From: Arctopsyche grandis
Taxonomy: Eukaryota > Arthropoda > Insecta > Trichoptera > Hydropsychidae
Assembly: GCF_051622035.1 (NCBI RefSeq)
Contig: NC_135355.1
Location: forward strand, 25,213,986-25,277,985
Direction: 5' to 3'
Length of the DNA: 64,000 bases
Positions 11,563 through 24,155 of the stretch are shown in pieces. The position numbers and the translations under genes were made by a program. The notes beneath the pieces are model-generated. The model was not told the origin of the DNA. It did no database searches and worked only from the letters and a program-made list of their open reading frames with translations. Each line of letters starts with the position of its first letter. Within the stretch, counting starts at the first letter, position 1.

Positions 11563-14500
11563 ATGTGTGACCACTCAACAACTATGTTTGACGATGTCGA
11601 GCATGCAAAACGAGGATTCGACATAATGTACGAACTGATGTTGCAACCGAGCTTTTGTGACGTAGAAGTGGCTGTCAACTCACATAGGTATTTTATTTTT
11701 TATAAAATTTTTTATAAAGGTTGTTCAAATATACTAATTTTTCGTTCAATTTTAAGCTATCCTGTCCACGGCATAGTAATGGCCGCCTTCAGTGACTATT
11801 TCAAAATCAACATAAATCAAAATTGCTGCACAAACCAACGCACAAAAGTTACTATTAACAACGTTGACTGGGACGCAATGAAACAAATCATTGAATACTG
11901 TTACACTGGAAAAATTGGTTATTATTATTATTATTTCATAATCTCATTGGATTGAATGTTAATTGTATTATTTGATTTAATTCAAATTTCAGAACTCCGT
12001 ACGGATACCGCAGAAAAAATAATGAACGTAGCTGGAGTGCTTCAGATGCCGTCACTTTTGAACGGATGCTGTGAATTTCTGAAAAATATTATCGACAATA
12101 AGAATTGCATTCGCATAGCGAAACTTGCTAATTTGTACTTTTGTTCAGATCTAAAAGAAATGGCAGATGAATTCTTGTACAATAATTTCACGGAGGTATG
12201 TATTTTTACACGCGTACTTCATTTCGATAGTTACAATTTCATGTAATTTGTAATACTTATTAGTAAGGGATTTTCGATTTTTAAAATCTGGTTTTTAAGA
12301 TAAATTCGAAACATTCGAAAACCGGTTTTTTAGCCACAAAAAGTCAGTTTTTTTACATTTTATTTCTTAGCATATATTTATTATTTTTTCAAATAAAATT
12401 TAAACTTAATTATTGATTAATTTGAGAAACCCCGACTCATCATACATGAAGATGTCAATCTATTATAAACAGATACATACATACGTATGTATGTATATGA
12501 AGACGTCACTTTTAAAGATTCTCTTCTTTGAACAGTGGCCCATTCCGCTCATTTTCTACACCAGATATTCTCAAATATCCGTGATACCTTTATTAAAAAA
12601 AAATCTGAAAAAGAATTAATTAAAAACTAAATCTGATCTAATTTAGCATATATTTAGATGTTATTAAGTCTGTCAATGTTTGGATTTAAGTTTGAGCATA
12701 TCCGTATCGAAAATCGGGTAAACTTTGTGTTTTGGAAAATTCAAAACCAAAAACCATTTTTGTATAAACCCTATAAAATATAATTGTATAAAACCTATAA
12801 ACCTCTGTAAAATTATAATTTCTTTATATTTTCCATTGAAGATTTCAAAGACAGATGAATTCCTCCAAATGGATTATGCTCAATTATTAGAAATGTTGAA
12901 AAGTGAAGACCTGAATGTATCTCTGGAAAAATGTGTCTTCGACGGTGTCAAAAGATGGACAGAACACGATTATGCTAATAGAAAACCACATTTATATTCA
13001 TTGCTCGAATTAGTTAAACTACCATTGCTTCCTGCTGAGGTTTAACACTATGTCAATTTGTCAACTATACATATATGTGTATATGTAAAATGTGCGGAGA
13101 TTTAATATGTAGATAAATTTACTTACAAATGATTTTAGACACTTTTCGACGAGGCTGACCCAATGTGCGATCGTAAGGATCCTTGTTTTAGACTTATTTC
13201 ACAAGCCATACAATGGCAAACCATACCCAGTAGAAGAGCACAACTTGATTCTCATAGGAACACACCTAGAAAATTGGTCAACGTCGCTTTGGCCGTCGGA
13301 GACTGGAATAATAATGGAGTTCAATACTATCATAATGCGATTTATACTTTATATTTTTAAGTAATTAAATAATTAAACGCATTTAACTTTCAGCCGGCCT
13401 CTTCTGTCCAGATGTATGAACCGGAAACGAAAGCTTGGTCGCCGTTCATGACTTTAAATACGTCGTTGGCAAACTTCTGTACTGTAGTTTTAAACGATGA
13501 ATTTATAGTGTTGGGTGGATTTGAAAATGAACAGTTCTTTAACTCGGTAAATATATTTATGTAATTATATGAACGGGTTTTTTTAAAAATCTTTATTATT
13601 AATTAATCGAAATTTTTAATCGTCACAGGTTGATAGTTATAGTATTAAAAATGGTGCGAAGACTTCATTGCCTCCTATGCGGGAGATTCGATATCGTCCA
13701 GCTGTGGCAGTCATCGAAGGAATTTTATATGTAGCTGGAGGTTCCATTAGGCAAAATGTCATCAATTCAGCTGAAAAGTAAGTAGTATATTTAATTGATC
13801 ATAAAATTTACTATAGTATATTAAGGTAGATTGAAAACAGCGTAATGTGGAAAAGACGTTCTGCAAAATCCGCAAAATGACGTTTCACAAAGTTCGTAAA
13901 AAATAATATAACAATTCTTAAAAATATATTTGAATTGCCACCGACCTATTAAAGCAGTGGTTCTTACCATTTTCAGTGAGCCGCACCCCTTTGAATCTGA
14001 ACATATAATATGTTCCCGCACCCCCTTGAAAAATGAATCTTGGAATCTTTAATTTAGAAAAATTTTATTGCAAGCTTTTTTTCTTAGCGCATACGAATGC
14101 TACTCGATAGGACACTTGCGCTAAATTATTGTTGCGCCACATAATTTTGTGATTATACCACTGGCATCAAATCGAGCCTTCTTTTTCTTCAAGATTTTCA
14201 GACTACGACCTGCACCTTCACCATGCACATGCACATTGTTGAAATGTTCTTACAACTTTGAAGGTTTAAGATTGCAGTTAAAAAACATTTTGGAACATAA
14301 GATGCATTGAGGTCGTTGGTACCATATTTTTATGTTGTACAAGTGAATCCGTAACCAACATAATAGTCTTTCCATTGGTATTTTTTTGACATGGTGGGGT
14401 TTACTAAGGTCAAATGATAATTAGAAAGAACGTATAAAATAATAATAATATGTACTTCAAAAATTTGCGAAAAAAATTATTACGTTTGTGTGATCATTAT

Positions 14501-15949
14501 ATCCTATTCGGGCTTTAATCGCTGAACAATTAAGTATGTATTTGTTTCTGCTTTCAAATGGTAGATAACGTTTGCAATCCAAATTTCGTGTGTGTGTGTA
14601 CACATGCTAGTTTCAAGAATCTACCTATAGTTTTTTGCTATCTGCCACTGTCGTAAAAACAATTGTAAACAGTATACCAGTGAAGACGTTGGTGTGCAAA
14701 TTCTGAGAAAACTGTCGTTATTATTTGCGAGAAATGAGGAGAGAGCTTGAGGCGATAGCCATAAATTATATTATTTTAGTTATACTCGTAGCTACCCCAA
14801 CCCCTTCGTCACGAAAAAACTTGGCCGATGTCATCGAATATTTAAATAGTTTTCCTCCCGCACCTCTTGATATGCATTTTTGCACCCCATGGGGTGCGCG
14901 CACTCCCAGCTAAGAACCACTGCATTAAAGTTTGTGAAAATCATGATTTATATCGATTTTCGAATGTTTTTTTTTAATTTCGACATCGCTTTGGTAGTTT
15001 TTTTTTTATCATATAAACAAAATAAATTCACATTTAAAAAACCTCACATGGGATATTTTTTCAAATTACTGAGGTATGAAAAAAAATCTGAAACTTTGTC
15101 GGGTGTATGTATCTCAGGCGCCATTATCGATGTTCCTTAAACATTTTGATATCATAAATGAAGAATAGTATTTAATATTATTATATTATATACAAATCAC
15201 TTGTATGATTGGAAAAAAGTAATTAAATCGTTAACTCTATTATATAATAGATACAATCCGAAGACTAAGGAATGGAGTAATGTTAGCCCGATGCCAACAG
15301 CGAGGCATGAGGTTGGTTGTGTTGTTTTCGAAAACGAAATGTTCGTCATCGGTGGTATATTCAATTCTGCGTACAGTTTTGATGCCGTCGAAGCCTACTG
15401 TCCCCAAAAAGGAAAATGGAGAAAATGCGCCCCGACCACTGTCAAACGAGGATGCCCTGCGGTGAGTGATATCATAGCAGAAAATTAATTGAAAGTATAC
15501 ACATTTATATAAAATAACTATTTTGAATTCACAGGTTGCTGTTCTCGGAGGTTTCATATACGCTGTCGGTGGAGTCCAAATCGGTCCAAATCGAGCCAAT
15601 TTTCTAAGTGCTGAAAGATACAATCCAAAATTAAATACTTGGACCGCGATTGCAAACATCAGTGTAGCCAGATACGCTTCAGGAATGTGCAGTATAGGCA
15701 ACAGTTTAATTTTAATTGGTAGGTAAGCAACGATCTTTAATAGTATTGCACAATGGATTGAATTATATTATTTCATTTTTTTTAGGTGGAAGCAATGGAA
15801 GTGCAACGATGACTGATTGCGAACAATACGATCCTTCGACTGATAAATGGACTCCTATAACGTCAGTGGGAAATAGAGGGCATTTGAGCTTGATCGCTAT
15901 TCCAAAAAAACGCTTGAATCGTATTAAACCTAATTCTGTAATAAACTGA
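11563..15949 (+). CDS. KLHL gene D (BTB-BACK-kelch), complete, 575 aa
   Basis: Ten exons: 11563-11687, 11757-11917, 11993-12195, 12842-13039, 13139-13318, 13394-13546, 13629-13777, 15251-15461, 15535-15718, 15786-15949 (1728 nt with stop). Start MCDHST. BTB has SFCDVEVAV, then YPVHGIVMAAFSDYF and YCYTGKI. BACK has NNKNCIRIAKLANL-type sequence and FDGVKRWTEHD. Kelch blades show VLGGF, VAGGS, VIGGI, AVGGV and GGSNGS. An AATAAA lies at 15965-15970, close after the stop. The 1473-bp intron 7 carries a 968-bp hAT-type insertion, and the gene still splices in frame around it. Closest to gene E, with shared phrases such as KTSLPPM and RAQLDS/RPQLDS. Likely a CUL3 adaptor of unknown substrate. Confidence 0.94.
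13955..14922. mobile_element. hAT-type element in intron 7 of gene D
   Basis: It begins CAGTGGTTCTTA and ends TAAGAACCACTG, a perfect 12-bp inverted repeat. Flanks are TATTAAAG (13947-13954) and CATTAAAG (14923-14930), an 8-bp duplication with one mismatch. TIRs of this form with 8-bp TSD identify hAT. I find no convincing transposase reading inside. Confidence 0.85.
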
Positions 15950-16532
15950 TTTTCCAAAATTTGAAATAAAAATTATTATATTGAATGCTATTTTTTTTGT
16001 TTTATTCCAGCTTGAAAATCAATTTTATCATTGAATTGTGTACATACATATGTATATTGAACCACGTTTATAACTTTTGCGGTACATATTTTTAATTGAT
16101 GCATTTCCATAAAACAATATTGGAACTTGATTATTGGCCAAGTGCAAAAAACATTTTTTTTTAATTTAAAACGTATAAAATAAAGTTATTACATAATCAA
16201 GAATAATTCCGAATTTTTTATTAATTTGTTTAATAAATCAATGGTTTCGTTGACAATATATGATGTATGCCACTTTCAATTATAACGGCTCATTTGTAAA
16301 ATCGATAAATTCCTATATGTATGTACATACATATTTATTTAAAAAAAAAACACAAACCAAAAAGCATTACAACTTATGTACATATGTATATAACATTGAC
16401 ACAAAAAAGTTTCGAAGATTAATAACAGCCGAGAAAAAAATTAAATAAAAACAAAGAAGAAAAACATTAAATACTGGTAGATACGGAATATATGAATATA
16501 TGTATGTACATATGTATTATTAACAAAAATAA

Positions 16533-17232
16533 CAATGAGCAACAAAAAATCACGTTTTTGAGTTACCAGAGCGGAGACTAACCAATCTTTACTAAGTTTG
16601 ACCCACTGAATTCGAATATGATATTGATTTTTGTTGGTGGGTGATCGTTTACGAGATATGAGCGTTTAAAAAAATCCACGATTTTTACAGTTTTTTTGGC
16701 TTTTGCGGTCTTTAACTCAAAATTTAGGATTGTTACGCTCAAACGGCAAACGAGAGTCCCACCACACGCGCGTAAGCAACGGACTTGCCATCTCGCTTGC
16801 ACAAATGCTTCTGTTATATGCATACGGGAACTGAACGAAAATCTTTCTTACGCAAAAACCGCTCGAGTTAGTACGTTTAGATAACAAAAAAAAATATTGA
16901 GATAGAAAACCAATCCTTATAAACGTGGTGAAATAAAAAAATTGCCAAATAAATGAAAAATAGCACGGAAAAAAAATCCGTAAAAAAAATATATTTTTGA
17001 CTTTTAAAATTCGCTAGACAATTAATTAGAAGTATTTTAAAGCAATGAAATATAAAAATTAATAGAGACCGCAAAAGCTAAAAAACTGTAAAAATCGTGG
17101 ATTTTTTTAAACGCTTATATCTTGTAAACGATCACCCACCAACAAAAATCAATATCATATTCAAATTCAGTGGGTCAAACTTAATAAAGATTGGCTAGTC
17201 TCCGCCCTGGTATTTTTTTTTGTTGCTCAGTG
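16533..17232. mobile_element. Long-TIR foldback element
   Basis: About 16566-16725 and 17068-17215 are inverted copies at high identity; both carry GTTTGACCCACTGAATT and GGTGGGTGATCGTTTAC. The outermost ends read TGAGCAACAAAAAA and its complement. The interior contains AAACGGCAAACGAGAG and GC-richer sequence. No clear target duplication, so the family is not assigned. Confidence 0.75.
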
Positions 17233-17784
17233 AAATCAAACAACAGAAATTCAATTGAAGAAAAGGAACAACAAAAAGAGTCAATATGTGGGGGAATATT
17301 TTTAAAAGAAGAGCAAGATCTGTATATATGTAAATAGATTAAAGGAATAGTTGGCAGTACAGGGACTTATATGAAATAAAAAATAATTACGTAGGGATCT
17401 GATTGGACATTGGAATTGGATCTTACTTAATAAATAAAGACTATCAAATATGTAATTTAAAAGCTTAAACATACATATGTATGTGTCTATGTTTATAAGG
17501 AATAAGAATTGTATTACATACATATTTACATACATACTTATGTAGATATCTCGGTAGATACATGCGATTATATTTTATTTTTTTATTTGTAAAATTATCT
17601 ACACACGACACTGTATTATCTGCACACGAAACTGCACACGATTCCGAATTCATTAAACATAAGGCATGGTTTTTATCCACATATATACATACATATTACT
17701 TAGTGCCTTCTTTGAATCCTATCTCATGGTAAATAATAACATATCATCACTTACATAATATACACATATTGATATAGTTTAGAC

Positions 17785-18944
17785 CAGTGGTCACCAACCT
17801 ACAGCCGCGAGAGATTTTCATCCGGCCCAAGGAAAAAAACCTGATTTTTAAAAACTAATAAAAAATGTAAAATTTTTAAGATAATTAAATTTTTTGACCG
17901 GATAGTGATATTTTATACAAGAAAAAAGGTAAAATTCCTTCACAATTTCTATTGGGGAAAAGCTTCCAGGTAGTTAGACCCAAATGAAATACAAAAAGTA
18001 ACTTTACGTTCTTTTTTTGTTATCATCATGTTAAATCGTTTGAAACCACACCGGAACTATTTAAAATTTGTGCAAAATTATTTTACTCATTTTCCCTGTT
18101 CCGATAATTTGTCTAAAACTATACCTATTCAGAATTTTCCGACCGAAAACTGTAATCACAATATTAAATTATTATAGAAAGCGTTTGAAGATCGATTTAT
18201 AGATTTTAAAAGTAATTTAAGTGTTTCAATTTTTTTTATTTAAATTTTTTTCAAAATCCAATTAATATCGATATCAACAATATTAACGATTTTCAATTTG
18301 AATGAATCGATCTTCAAGTGAATAATGGTTTGAAGTCATTCTTTAAAAATGAAACGTTAATTAAATTTTATGCTATATTGGAGGAGTCTGATTACCCAAA
18401 AATAAAAGCATTTGGTAGCACATATGTAAGTACATATGCGAACAGACGTTTTCCAAAATGAAATATATTAAATCAAAAAATCACGCTTAACCGACCGGCA
18501 TCTAGAATTTTTTTTACAAATCGGAAAGTCAATTTTAAAACCAGACATTATAATAAAAATTAGTATCTTGTATTTATATGTATGTATATATGCTATCTAC
18601 TTTGGATATAATTATCAACTTTTTTATTTTCGAATCTATGCATAATTACAAAACATAAGTACATATGTATGTACATATATATGTACATACATAAGCATGT
18701 AGGCATTAATTTAGGTATAAAATCCGTGTTTACATTATATGTATATATGTATGTATAAATTGCAAAAAAAAAATACTTTTTTAATAAATGTATATGTATA
18801 TACATATGTATGTACCTACATATATAAAAAAATATATGCAAATTTATTTGAATTGGATTCCAATTCGATTTTTTTTCATCCGGCCCTCCATAAGTTTTAA
18901 AATTCTGAACCGGCCCATTTCGGAAGAAATGTTGGGGACCACTG
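17785..18944 (+). mobile_element. Decayed hAT transposon with transposase remnant
   Basis: Ends CAGTGGTCACCAACCT and its complement with changes (GTTGGGGACCACTG). Flanks are GTTTAGAC (17777-17784) and GCTTAGAC (18945-18952), an 8-bp TSD with one mismatch. On the plus strand a broken frame at about 18380-18550 reads like the C-terminal end of hAT transposases of the ZBED/GTF2IRD2-like group: EESDYPKIKAFGSTYV, then MKYIKSK, then a shifted piece matching SRLTDxHL. Stops and shifts make it inactive. Microsatellite tracts have grown inside it. Confidence 0.75.
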
Positions 18945-19146
18945 GCTTAGACTATCCTTAAGTTAAATACAATTATGTATATTTTCATTCTAGAAATTTC
19001 CACAATAGAAAATTTTATGCATATTTTCTTAAATATACAGTTTTTGAAAGAACGCTCACGATAAAACGTTACAGTGAATTTATATTTTTTTTAATATTTG
19101 CAATAAAAAATATCATTATATGTTGTTACAGTCACTGAACATTAAA

Positions 19147-21605
19147 ATGTGCGAACGAAAAGTGAGAATGAAAACTCATAGCGATCCCACTCATTTGAAG
19201 AGGGGATTTGAGCGCTTGTACGAGATGATGGAACAAGAAAAGTTTTGCGACGTTGATGTGATAATTGGATCAGAAAGGTTTCCTTTTGATTTAATACATT
19301 AAAATAAATTATTTAAATAATGTTAATCATATCCAAAAATGTTCACATAAATTCTCAGTTTCCCAGTCCACAAGAACGTTATGGCGGCCTATAGTGACTA
19401 TTTTATCGATTTGGGTCAAAATGTCGACGATCAGCCAAGAGCTCGAGCTATTATTCGCGATGTTGATTCCAATGCGATGAAACAAGTTATAGAGTATTGT
19501 TATACTGGAAATATTAGTGGGCTTTTTTATTTTATTTTTCGAAAGCCATATAATATTTCATTTAAATTATTCATTACTTCATCTCTGTACATGCATAGAT
19601 CTACAAGAAGACATTGTGGAGAAAATATTCAACGTTGCCGGGATCCTTCAAATGCAACCGCTACTAAAAGTGTGTGCAGATTTCTTGGAAGCTATTATTG
19701 ACGTTAAGAATTGCATTCGTATAGCGAAACTTGCAACTTTATATAATAATGCTGATTTGGAAGATTCGACGAAAGATTTCATAGGATTTAACTTTAATGA
19801 AGTACCGTTAGATTTTTTTACATTTATATTTTACGTGATGTGAATAGCTAGTTTTATATAAAATATACATATATGTAATGCTTTTTTAATGTATATTAAG
19901 GTTATTTGTACGGAAGAATTTCTTAATATTGAATTCAATATCCTATTGGATCTTGTAAAATCAGATGACCTTAACGTTTCTTCGGAGATGACGGTCTTTA
20001 AAAGTGTTCAACGATGGGCACAGCATGATTTTTCAAACCGAAAAGACCACTTCTCTAGTTTGATAGAATTCATCAAACTTCCACTGCTTCCTGTTGAAGT
20101 ATAACTAATATTTTCATTAATAAAAATCATTTACTTATATTCGTGTATATCTTCAAAAATCCTAAATGTATTTCTATATAAAAAATTCAAATTCATCTAT
20201 TTCAGGTTCTATTCGATGAGGTGCAGCCGCTAGTCAATGAAAAATGTCTATCGATCGTTGTAGACGCTATACAATGGAAAACCATTCCAAGCAGAAGACC
20301 ACAACTTGATTCACCTCGAAACATTCCTAGAAAATCAGCTATTGTTGCTTTAGCCATTGGCGATTGGTTTTCCACAGTAAGCGGCGTTTATCATTAAATC
20401 ATCAAATCCCATTGAAAATTTTTCCCATTAAAAATAAATAACTCGTTTCAGACTTCAGAAGTTGTTATGGTATACGATCCAGAGACTGAATTAATGTCCG
20501 AACTTATGAACCTGGAAACAGAAACAAGAAATTTCAGTGCAGTCATCTTAGGAGACGAAATCATAATTATGGCTGGATTTATATCTAATACTATTCAATA
20601 CATCGACAAGGTTTGTAATCTCAAAACTATCGAGAACTAAAAACCGCGTTATTTTTTACTGATATATTTTTTTGATTAACAATAAAGGTTGACAGTTACA
20701 AAATAAAAACCGGCTCAAAGACTTCATTGCCACCAATGCTACAGACCAGATATCATCCTGTAGTTGCAGTTATAGACGGATTAATATACGCAGCCGGTGG
20801 CAATGATGGAAAAGCTGCCCTTAAAACAATGGAGAGGTATAATTTTTTATTTTAAAATATGATAACGATATTTATATGATTTAAACGTTGAAACATTTCG
20901 ATGTTTCAGATATAATCCTATGTCTAAGATATGGACTTTCGTTAATCCAATGCCTACAGCCAGGTATGACGCTGGTGGTGCAGTTCTTAATAATGAATTA
21001 TTCGTCATCGGGGGCTTTAACGGTTCTTCTCCTTTGAATGTCGTAGAAAGTTATTGCAGTTTCAGTGGAAAATGGAGACAGTGCGCTCCTACAAACGTCG
21101 CAAGGAATTGGCCAGGGGTTCGAATCTAAATCTGGATTTCAAATTGTTTAATGATAAATTATTTATTTTGCATTTAATCATTCTAGGTGGCAGTTGCAGG
21201 CGGTTATATATACGCTGTCGGGGGATCTATGAACGGTTGTTTGGGAAGTGCAGAACGCTATGATGCAAAAACAAACTCTTGGAGTATGATTGCCGATATC
21301 AGTGTTCCTAGATATGCTATTGGAGTGTGCGGATTTGGTGACAATTTGTTGGCATACGGTGAGCAGTGTTTCAATTTTAAATCCAGCATGTCGTCTCCAA
21401 AAAATTAATATTTTTTTAAACTTAAATTATTAATGCAGGTGGAAGCTGCAACGGTACAAAAACCGAGCTGGAAGAATATAATGCTGCTACTAACCAATGG
21501 CGCAGTATAACTTCGCATACCAAACGTGGACATTTTAACTTCATAGCCATGCCTAAGCGTTGGATCAAGCGCATCAAAGCAGATTCAAAGAAAAATCTAA
21601 ATTAA
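19147..21605 (+). CDS. KLHL gene E (BTB-BACK-kelch), complete, 571 aa
   Basis: Ten exons: 19147-19277, 19359-19516, 19599-19801, 19901-20098, 20206-20376, 20452-20610, 20688-20836, 20910-21117, 21187-21358, 21439-21605 (1716 nt with stop). The start is chosen as MCERKV at 19147, to match the MC- start of B, C and D. An in-frame ATG at 19120 lies before a TTACAG that could be a 5' splice acceptor. BTB: KFCDVDVII, FPVHKNVMAAYSDYF, YCYTGNI. BACK: VKNCIRIAKLATL and FKSVQRWAQHD. Kelch blades: MAGF (GG lost), AAGGN, VIGGF, AVGGS, and GGSCNG joined across the last intron. AATAAA at 21625-21630. Likely a CUL3 adaptor. Confidence 0.93.
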
Positions 21606-21803
21606 CGTATTAATTATTGCAATGAATAAAATAAAAATTCTTTTATATTACATTTCAATTGTTTATTAAATACTTTCGATAAGTCTTCTTTTGTTTTTTT
21701 TTATTGATTTATGAACGGACGCTTGTGAAAAAAAATATGTTAAAATTCACTACGTAATCATTTTGATACATTGAAAATCTAATTGCGTTATCCAGGTACG
21801 TGT

Positions 21804-22760
21804 TCACTTTTCTACAGAATCAACTGTGTATGCCAAATTAAGCTTACGGGTTTGTTTATCTCTTCTTTCTCGCTTCTTTCTCGCCAAGTTAAAGGCAGCG
21901 TTAAGGGACGCCAATTCCTTGATTTGGTCATACCATTTCTTGGGAGACCGTCTTCTCGTTCGCCTTCCCTCCAATGACAACCATCCTCTCCAGACTCTCC
22001 ATATTTTTCCTGGCCGCTTAAATCCACAAAATACATATGTTGGAAGGAGACAAAATGTCCGAAGCTAGCCGAGTGCGGCCGAGAAGGACTCGGCCGCATT
22101 TGGCTAACTTCGGACATTTTGTCTCCTCCAAAAACACATGTATTTTGTGAATTGAAACCCAAGTCTCGACTACATATAATGAAATGGGGAACACCAGAGA
22201 TCGCACCAGAGGGATTTTCCATATGTTTACTAACCTCTTCTTACTTTCACTTACGATTTTTACCAGACTGGTCATCGCCGTTTTCGCCATTCCTACTCTT
22301 TTGCGGATTTCCGATTGGCATCTTCTTTCCCTTGAGATCAAGACATTTAGGTAGATATAGTCATCGACTTCCTCGTATTATTTTAGAGCGTTAGATTATG
22401 AAAGCCTCAAATCTGTCAACTAATAAGATTTTTGTTTTATTTTTATTTATCTCTAGACCCAGGCGTCTACTCTCTATCTCTATTGTACAAAGTAATTCAG
22501 CCATTTCAGCCAAGGTCATGTCTGTCAATCTTATGTTAGAAATCTTTCTGACACCTATTGTTATTCCACCTTGCCATCCGTCGAGTACTCTATTCATTAT
22601 GTATAGATTACATATATTACATAAATATTAAAAAGATCAGGAAAATTATATACATATATTAGCATATACATACCTGCATATATTTAAAATATCAGAAGAT
22701 AGTATGCATCCCTGTCGGACATCGGAGGGATTTTTTTATGTAAAGGGGAAAATAATTTCA
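21804..22760 (-). mobile_element. Decayed RTE-clade LINE, reverse transcriptase part
   Basis: Reading the minus strand: RT motif VRQGCILSS at about 22733-22694, then (22597-22391) GITIGVRKISNIRLTDM, EMAELL and LGLEINKNKTKI, then RVGMAKTAMTSLVKI and LVRSLVFPISLYVVETW, and finally RRSPKKWYDQIKELAS ending in a stop at 21804. These are ordered RTE signatures, but the frame is broken several times, the YADD box has decayed to LTDM, and a palindromic element (22023-22148) splits it. Not a host gene. Confidence 0.85.
22023..22148. repeat. 126-bp palindrome nested in the RTE relic
   Basis: The two halves are near-perfect inverted copies, from CACAAAATACATATG at the left to CATGTATTTTGTG at the right, with GGAGACAAAATGTCCGAAG in the arms and a loop near GAGAAGGA at about 22080. 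The RT frame resumes on the other side, so this is an insertion. Target duplication not clear. Confidence 0.8.
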
Positions 22761-23456
22761 ATATCTTATAGGACTCGATAGGGCCTTTGAGTATTAATCA
22801 ACATTAGATTAAGAATCAAATTATCCGCATCGATCCCGATCGATTGGATGGTGATAAGATGGCGGCGGCAAACGAAGTGGCCATTACAACTCTATTATTG
22901 AGCATTACGCGTTCCCATGACTGAAGGAATGAATTTTATCACTTCCGGTAGCGGGTCTTCTAATAGCGTACACGTACTCAACCATTGGTACGCGTCCCGT
23001 ATCTCTGGTTTGCTTTCTCCAAAAACGCTGCATGTTCACTTGCAGAGTCAATTAGTCAAAATTGATTATGTACATCGAGCCAGGAGCAAAAAATGGGAAT
23101 TTTGCAATTTCCCACAGTCGAAAACTTGCATCGTAACAAGGGGATGTTAACCCTTTGGCTGCTATGAGGTTTTTCAAAATCCAAGCGAAAAATGCTAACA
23201 TTTGTAATTATTTTGAAAAAAATATAATATATATATTTTTTTTACATACTTACTTCGCCGAAGGCGCGTAATTTTTGTAATACTTTATATACATTTTTAA
23301 GAAGCAGTTGTGGACTCGCCCCTTTCTGTCTTGCTTTTACATGCGCGTGCGTGCGAAAGAGATACCTACATATATACACTCAAGTTTTGACTATTGTTTT
23401 CGGACGCAATATTTTTTTCAATAATCTATTTTTAGACATCGATGTATCTTTACAAT

Positions 23457-23783
23457 GGGTCTACCTCACGGGCCGGAATGTGAAATTACCGAAAACGCAA
23501 ATATCGGAAGGCAAAGATCGAAAATAAAAAGATCTTAAGTCAAAAGATCAAAAAAAAGGGTGCGTGGTAAACGGTACATACTCACGTACATACTCACTTA
23601 ATTTGCGCGAGCAGGATATAACAGGAACAAGAGGAACAGGCTTTTCCTCCCGTATCCTGCGCGCGCACATTAATACGGGAGGAAAAGACTGTTCCGCTTT
23701 TGCCTGTTGTATCGATTTTCGATCTTTGCCTTCCGATATTTGCAATTTCGGTAATTTCACATTCCGGTCGGTCACGGAGACCG
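23457..23783. mobile_element. 9-bp-TSD palindromic element, family GGGTCTACC, copy 1
   Basis: Ends GGGTCTACCTCACGG and the complement of CGGTCTCCGTGACCG. Inverted arms are about 75 bp and include GCAAATATCGGAAGGCAAAG. Flanks CTTTACAAT (23448-23456) and CTTTACAAC (23784-23792) form a 9-bp TSD with one mismatch. The centre has an inner palindrome around CGGGAGGAAAAG. MULE-like by TSD length. Confidence 0.8.
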
Positions 23784-23938
23784 CTTTACAACATGCGATA
23801 CATTTGAAACAGGTAGCGGTCTTTCTCTCTTTCTTTCTTGGTTTTAATTATGTGCGTGTGAGTGAGACACACAAGGATGCGAAGTTTCAAGTAATCAAAT
23901 AATTTTTCAACATGTATCATAAACATTTGGTATGCATT

Positions 23939-24155
23939 TCAGTTGGCTATAAATCCTTCCTACTTACTATGTCACCACTATTTGTAGTATGATTATTGTA
24001 CAGTAAAATGTATCTCGTTAATTTGCGAGTTTTTACAGTGTCTCGTAATTCAATGACTTGTAATAAAAATGCTGCATTATAATTGTAATTGTAATTTGTA
24101 ATTGGCCAAGAAGGCGCATTGGAGTTTGCCTGTAAAGGCTTCCTGGCATATATCT
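23939..24155 (+). mobile_element. SINE 3' fragment
   Basis: Matches the 3' half of the tRNA-derived SINE: CCTACTTACTATGTCACCACT, GTCTCGTAATTC, and GGCGCATTGGAGTTTGCC near the end. The tRNA-like head is missing. Nested in the piggyBac-like element. Confidence 0.75.

Larger units (their letters stand above)
15950..19146. other. Intergenic gap D-E
   Basis: After the AATAAA of gene D this 3.2-kb gap holds a fragment of the GAGCCGTTATA MITE end at about 16268-16292, a long inverted-repeat element (about 16533-17232) and a decayed hAT transposon (17785-18944), plus TACATA tracts. The rest is AT-rich with nothing I can name. Confidence 0.6.

Noticed and set aside
15240-15701. 153-codon minus-strand ORF
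   Set aside because: It lies antisense to exons 8 and 9 of gene D and across their intron, and has no domain.
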